From the NCBI GenBank assembly GCA_958295925.1, contig CATQHL010000001.1, forward strand, positions 1,933,753-1,997,752: 64,000 bases of DNA, given 5' to 3'. Numbering within the stretch: position 1 is the stretch's first letter; every line of letters begins with the position of its first letter. The notes beneath the pieces are model-generated. The model had not been told where the DNA came from and made no database searches. It saw nothing but the letters and a program-made list of their open reading frames with translations. This document shows, in pieces, positions 61,149-64,000 of this stretch. Source of the DNA: an uncultured Acidimicrobiales bacterium. GTDB taxonomy: Bacteria; Actinomycetota; Acidimicrobiia; Acidimicrobiales; CATQHL01. The position numbers and the translations under genes were made by a program.

Positions 61149-61602
61149 AGTCGCCGCTTTCCAGGCTTTCCTTGAACGCTTCGAGGTTTCGCCGCCAGAT
61201 CCTGCCCAAGGTCGCCCGGGCAACCGCTGCTCCAGGCCGACCGGCCCAGCGGGGGAAGTGCAGCTCCTCGCACCAGCTGAACATCGTCCCTCCACCAGCC
61301 GCATGGGCGATCTCGAAGCGACCTTGCCCGCTCACACGTCCTTTGTGGCGCACTCCGATGGCTTCGAACTCCTTCCACTCCGTTATCTCCATGGTGTCGC
61401 TGAGCGTGAAGACGCCCACCTTCGTCCGGCACACGAATCGGGTGCCGACCCCCCGTCGCTGCCCGCCCTCGAAACGAATCCAGACTGCGTCGCTCATCCA
61501 GTCGACGTGCGATGCGATGTCCGCCAGCGACTCCCAGACACGGCCTGGCGTGGCGTCGATGTGGGTTTGCACGGCCACGTTGGTTGCACGCCCTTCAGCC
61601 AC
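61147..61602 (-). CDS. SRPBCC-family protein (polyketide cyclase/START-like)
   Basis: A 151-aa helix-grip protein: VQTHIDATPGRVWESLADIASH, VGTRFVCRTKVGVFTLSDTMEITEW, and the long C-terminal helix (LGRIWRRNLEAFKESLE). It probably binds a hydrophobic ligand; no catalytic residue can be claimed. GTG 61602. It is divergent from the cysteine desulfurase gene. Confidence 0.85.
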   Translation of the reverse strand: MAEGRATNVAVQTHIDATPGRVWESLADIASHVDWMSDAVWIRFEGGQRRGVGTRFVCRTKVGVFTLSDTMEITEWKEFEAIGVRHKGRVSGQGRFEIAHAAGGGTMFSWCEELHFPRWAGRPGAAVARATLGRIWRRNLEAFKESLESGD

Positions 61603-61720
61603 ACCTCAAGCCCTAGCCTGAAAGGGTGTTGTTTCCACCTTCGCCCTTCACTGAGCCTCAGGCGCTCAAGCCCGGTCGCGGCTTCCCCAAGGCTCGAATC
61701 GCCCCTGATTCCCTGGCCTG

Positions 61721-62890
61721 ATGAGCGTCGCCTATTTTGACCACGCCGCCTCCACCCCCGTGAGGGATGAGGTGCTCGAGGCGATGATGCCGTTCTTCCG
61801 CGACTGCTACGCCAACCCCACTGGCGCCCACCGCATGGCTCGCGATTCCAGGCGAGCCATCGACGAGGCGCGGGACGTGCTTGCTGCGGGGCTGGCGACT
61901 GAGCCCACGGGAATAGTCTTCTGCGGCAGCGGAACCGAGGCCGACAACCTGGCCATCTTCGGGGCCGCCGCAGCGGGGGGCGGACGTGTGGTCTGCTCCG
62001 CCGCCGAGCATCACGCCGTGCTGCGCCCGGTCGAGCGCCTCGGCGGCAGCGTGGTGGAGACGGACAGCAACGGGGTGATCGACACGGGCGCCCTGCGGGA
62101 CGCGCTGGGAGAAGACGTGGCGCTGGTCTCGGTGATGATGGCCAACAACGAGACGGGGGTGATTTCCCCGCTCGACGAGATAGCCGAGGTCGTGCGCACC
62201 CACGCACCGCAGGCGCTGTTCCACACCGACGCAGTGCAGGGGTTCCCGTGGCTGGACGTTGCCGAGGCGGCCCGCCTTGTCGACCTCATCTCGCTGAGCG
62301 CGCACAAGTTCGGCGGCCCTAAGGGGGTCGGGGTGCTCGCCGTGAGGGGGGGTGCACGATTGCGGGCGCAGATCATCGGAGGCGGGCAGGAGATGGGGCT
62401 GCGCAGCGGCACCCAGAACACGGCGGGCATAGTCGGCATGGGAAAGGCGGCTGAGATCGTGCTGGCCGAGCGGGATTCGGCAGTGGAGCGTGTGAGGGTC
62501 TTGCGCGACCAATTGGCTGACGGCCTCGCTGCGACTGTGCCGGGGGTGGTGGAGACGGCGGTGACGCCATCGAGTGGCGGCTGCACCGACCGCTCCGCAA
62601 AGGTCGCAGGCTCCTGTCATCTTTGCTTCGAAGGGGTTGAGAGCGAGGAGATGCTCTTCCTGATCGAGAGAGAGGGCGTCTACGCCTCGGCCGCCTCCTC
62701 GTGCGCCAGCGGCGCAGAGGACCCCTCGCACACCCTCGCGGCGATGGGCTGGCCACGCGCCCTGGCCAGGGGATCGCTTCGGCTCTCGCTTGGCTACCCG
62801 ACCACCTTGGCAGATGTCGACAGGGTGCTCGCGACGCTGCCCGAGGCCGTTGCACAGCTTCGGCGGGCGGCCGGCCAGGCGGCGGCCTGA
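61721..62890 (+). CDS. Cysteine desulfurase (NifS/IscS type)
   Basis: A 389-aa PLP enzyme distinct from SufS. YFDHAASTPVRDEV at the N-terminus, GSGTEADNLAI, the PLP lysine in SAHKFGGPKGVG, and the mobile-loop cysteine in ASAASSCASGAEDPSH. It is followed after 18 bp by mnmA, so it likely supplies sulfur for tRNA 2-thiouridine formation. ATG 61721. Confidence 0.93.
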   Translation: MSVAYFDHAASTPVRDEVLEAMMPFFRDCYANPTGAHRMARDSRRAIDEARDVLAAGLATEPTGIVFCGSGTEADNLAIFGAAAAGGGRVVCSAAEHHAVLRPVERLGGSVVETDSNGVIDTGALRDALGEDVALVSVMMANNETGVISPLDEIAEVVRTHAPQALFHTDAVQGFPWLDVAEAARLVDLISLSAHKFGGPKGVGVLAVRGGARLRAQIIGGGQEMGLRSGTQNTAGIVGMGKAAEIVLAERDSAVERVRVLRDQLADGLAATVPGVVETAVTPSSGGCTDRSAKVAGSCHLCFEGVESEEMLFLIEREGVYASAASSCASGAEDPSHTLAAMGWPRALARGSLRLSLGYPTTLADVDRVLATLPEAVAQLRRAAGQAAA

Positions 62891-62908
62891 CTTCGCAGCG
62901 GGGCTGAG

Positions 62909-63931
62909 ATGCGAATTCTGGCGGCGATGTCTGGCGGCGTCGACTCATCGGTCGCCGCCGCCCTGCTGGCCGAGGAAGGACACGAGGTAGTGGGGGTGAC
63001 GATGAAACTCTGGGGCGGTCCTTCGGATGTCGGCTGCTGCTCCGTCGCCGACGTCCACGACGCCCGTCGGGTGGCTGACACCCTTGGAATCGAGCACCAC
63101 GTCTTCAACTTCGGCGAGGACTTCAACGACAGGGTCGTGAATCGGTACGCGGACGCCCACGCAGTCGGTCGTACCCCCAACCCGTGCATTGAATGCAACC
63201 GTCACATCAAGTTCGACAGGCTGCTGCTGCGGGCCGCGGCGTTGGGGTTCGACGCAGTGGCCACAGGACACCACGCCCGCATCGTGACCCGCAGCGACGG
63301 ATCGCTCAGGGTGGCACGTGGGGCGGATTTGGCAAAAGACCAGTCCTACGTGCTCTACATGCTGGGCGCAGCCGAATTGGGAAGCCTGAAGTTTCCGGTG
63401 GGGGTGCTCACCAAGACGGAAGTGCGAGCCATGGCAGGGCGGATGGGGCTGCGCACGGCCTGCAAGCCCGACAGCATGGGAGTCTGCTTCATCAAGCGAG
63501 GGACGCGCCCGGGGTTCCTGGCCGAGCGCCTTGGGCTCACCCCGGCTGAGGTGGTTGACACGTCGGGAAGGAGACTGGGGGAAGTCGCTGCGTTGGAGCT
63601 TCTCACGGTGGGTCAGCGCAGGGGACTGGGCATCGGGGGGCTCTCCGCCCCCGCGTACGTGGTGGACATAGACCGTGCCTCGGCCACTGTGACGGTGGGG
63701 GATCGCCCCGACCTGTTGACGACCACCCAGAGGGTGGCCTGCCTGGAGTGGGCGGGGGAGGTGGCGAGCGGGCCGATTGATGTCCAGACCAGCGCCCACG
63801 GCGAGCCGCGTCGGGGCAACGTCGACGGGGAAGTGGTCATCTGGGGCGAGCCGCAGCCTCGTGTGGCCCCCGGCCAGAGCATGGTGTTCTACGACGGCGA
63901 CTGCGTTCTTGGCGGGGGAGTGGCCGCCTAG
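62909..63931 (+). CDS. mnmA: tRNA-specific 2-thiouridylase
   Basis: Thiolates U34 of tRNAs; 340 aa. The PP-loop is MSGGVDSSVAAALL. Catalytic cysteines lie in PNPCIECNRHIKFD and MGVCFIKRG, and the D-DQSYVLY motif is present. It is slightly short at the C-terminus, which ends in LGGGVAA. Downstream DNA repeats the sequence of these last codons. It is the partner of the preceding cysteine desulfurase. Confidence 0.95.
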   Translation: MRILAAMSGGVDSSVAAALLAEEGHEVVGVTMKLWGGPSDVGCCSVADVHDARRVADTLGIEHHVFNFGEDFNDRVVNRYADAHAVGRTPNPCIECNRHIKFDRLLLRAAALGFDAVATGHHARIVTRSDGSLRVARGADLAKDQSYVLYMLGAAELGSLKFPVGVLTKTEVRAMAGRMGLRTACKPDSMGVCFIKRGTRPGFLAERLGLTPAEVVDTSGRRLGEVAALELLTVGQRRGLGIGGLSAPAYVVDIDRASATVTVGDRPDLLTTTQRVACLEWAGEVASGPIDVQTSAHGEPRRGNVDGEVVIWGEPQPRVAPGQSMVFYDGDCVLGGGVAA

Positions 63932-64000
63932 CCATCGTCATTGCCGTCGCCAGGCGGCGGGGGAGTGGCCCCTCCTGGCGCGCCGTCATTGCCGTTGCCG
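63911..64000. repeat. 45-bp period repeat at the mnmA stop, cut by the window edge
   Basis: GGCGGGGGAGTGGCC occurs at 63911-63925, spanning the end of mnmA, and at 63956-63970. GTCATTGCCGT also recurs near 63937 and 63984. The repeat continues to the right edge. Confidence 0.7.

Overview
The window is high-GC (roughly 60-68% in most genes), gene-dense DNA with many GTG and TTG starts. Several features point to an actinobacterium: a fused biotin carboxylase-BCCP subunit, a SufB/SufD/Rieske/SufC/SufS/SufU iron-sulfur system, a ferrochelatase carrying the extra cysteines of the actinobacterial [2Fe-2S] type, and a MurA with Asp in place of the fosfomycin-reactive Cys. The overall style suggests Acidimicrobiia, but that is inference, since no 16S or other clade marker is present.

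Layout. (1) 1-5.6 kb is a tightly coupled catabolic operon: deoC (5' end outside the window), a full aldehyde dehydrogenase, a second truncated aldehyde dehydrogenase, a 5'(3')-deoxyribonucleotidase-like HAD protein, a 2-hydroxyacid dehydrogenase and a class II aldolase. Nearly all junctions are 4-nt ATGA/GTGA overlaps, two of them reached through minicistrons. (2) 5.6-14.2 kb is mostly housekeeping: branched-chain amino-acid type binding lipoprotein, FolD, MsrA, isocitrate and malate dehydrogenases, SufB, gamma-carbonic anhydrase, BirA. (3) 14.2-26 kb is an accessory region lying between sufB and sufD. It holds a Panacea-domain protein of lower GC, a four-fold tandem array in which a membrane coiled-coil gene (X1-X4, minus strand) alternates with broken copies of the 5' end of the biotin carboxylase gene and ends at the one intact copy, then four different class-III-signal prepilin-like genes and a long 7/11-residue-repeat coiled-coil membrane protein. 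(4) 26-32.4 kb holds sufD, a Rieske ferredoxin, sufC1 and a pterin dehydratase, facing sufU, sufS and a second sufC. (5) 32.5-42.6 kb: small unknown protein, MBL hydrolase, YchF, ferrochelatase, a GHKL-ATPase fused to a PD-(D/E)XK-like nuclease (candidate defence gene), enoyl-CoA hydratase, NfuA-like protein, Dxs. (6) 42.8-64 kb: TldD/TldE, UppP, a CpaB/SAF protein, MTA phosphorylase, FmdB-like protein, PlsY, MoeA/MoaA/MoaC, tRNA-Ala(CGC), GlpX, several unknowns, a START-MFS fusion, MurA, rhomboid, an SRPBCC protein, a second cysteine desulfurase and MnmA.

Two themes stand out. First, tandem duplication occurs at every scale: 6-bp to 45-bp repeats sit repeatedly at stop or start codons, low-complexity inserts interrupt several conserved enzymes, 21-bp and 33/54-bp coiled-coil repeats vary in number, and 1.2-1.8-kb units form the X/accA' array. 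The X paralogs are mosaics of each other, which suggests continuing recombination. Second, the 14-26 kb region combines a coiled-coil array, a possible Panacea antitoxin and a set of unusual prepilins sharing a Cys/Trp/Asp-rich C-terminal domain. These are the best candidates for undescribed biology here. I saw no insertion sequence, integrase, CRISPR array, rRNA or convincing riboswitch.
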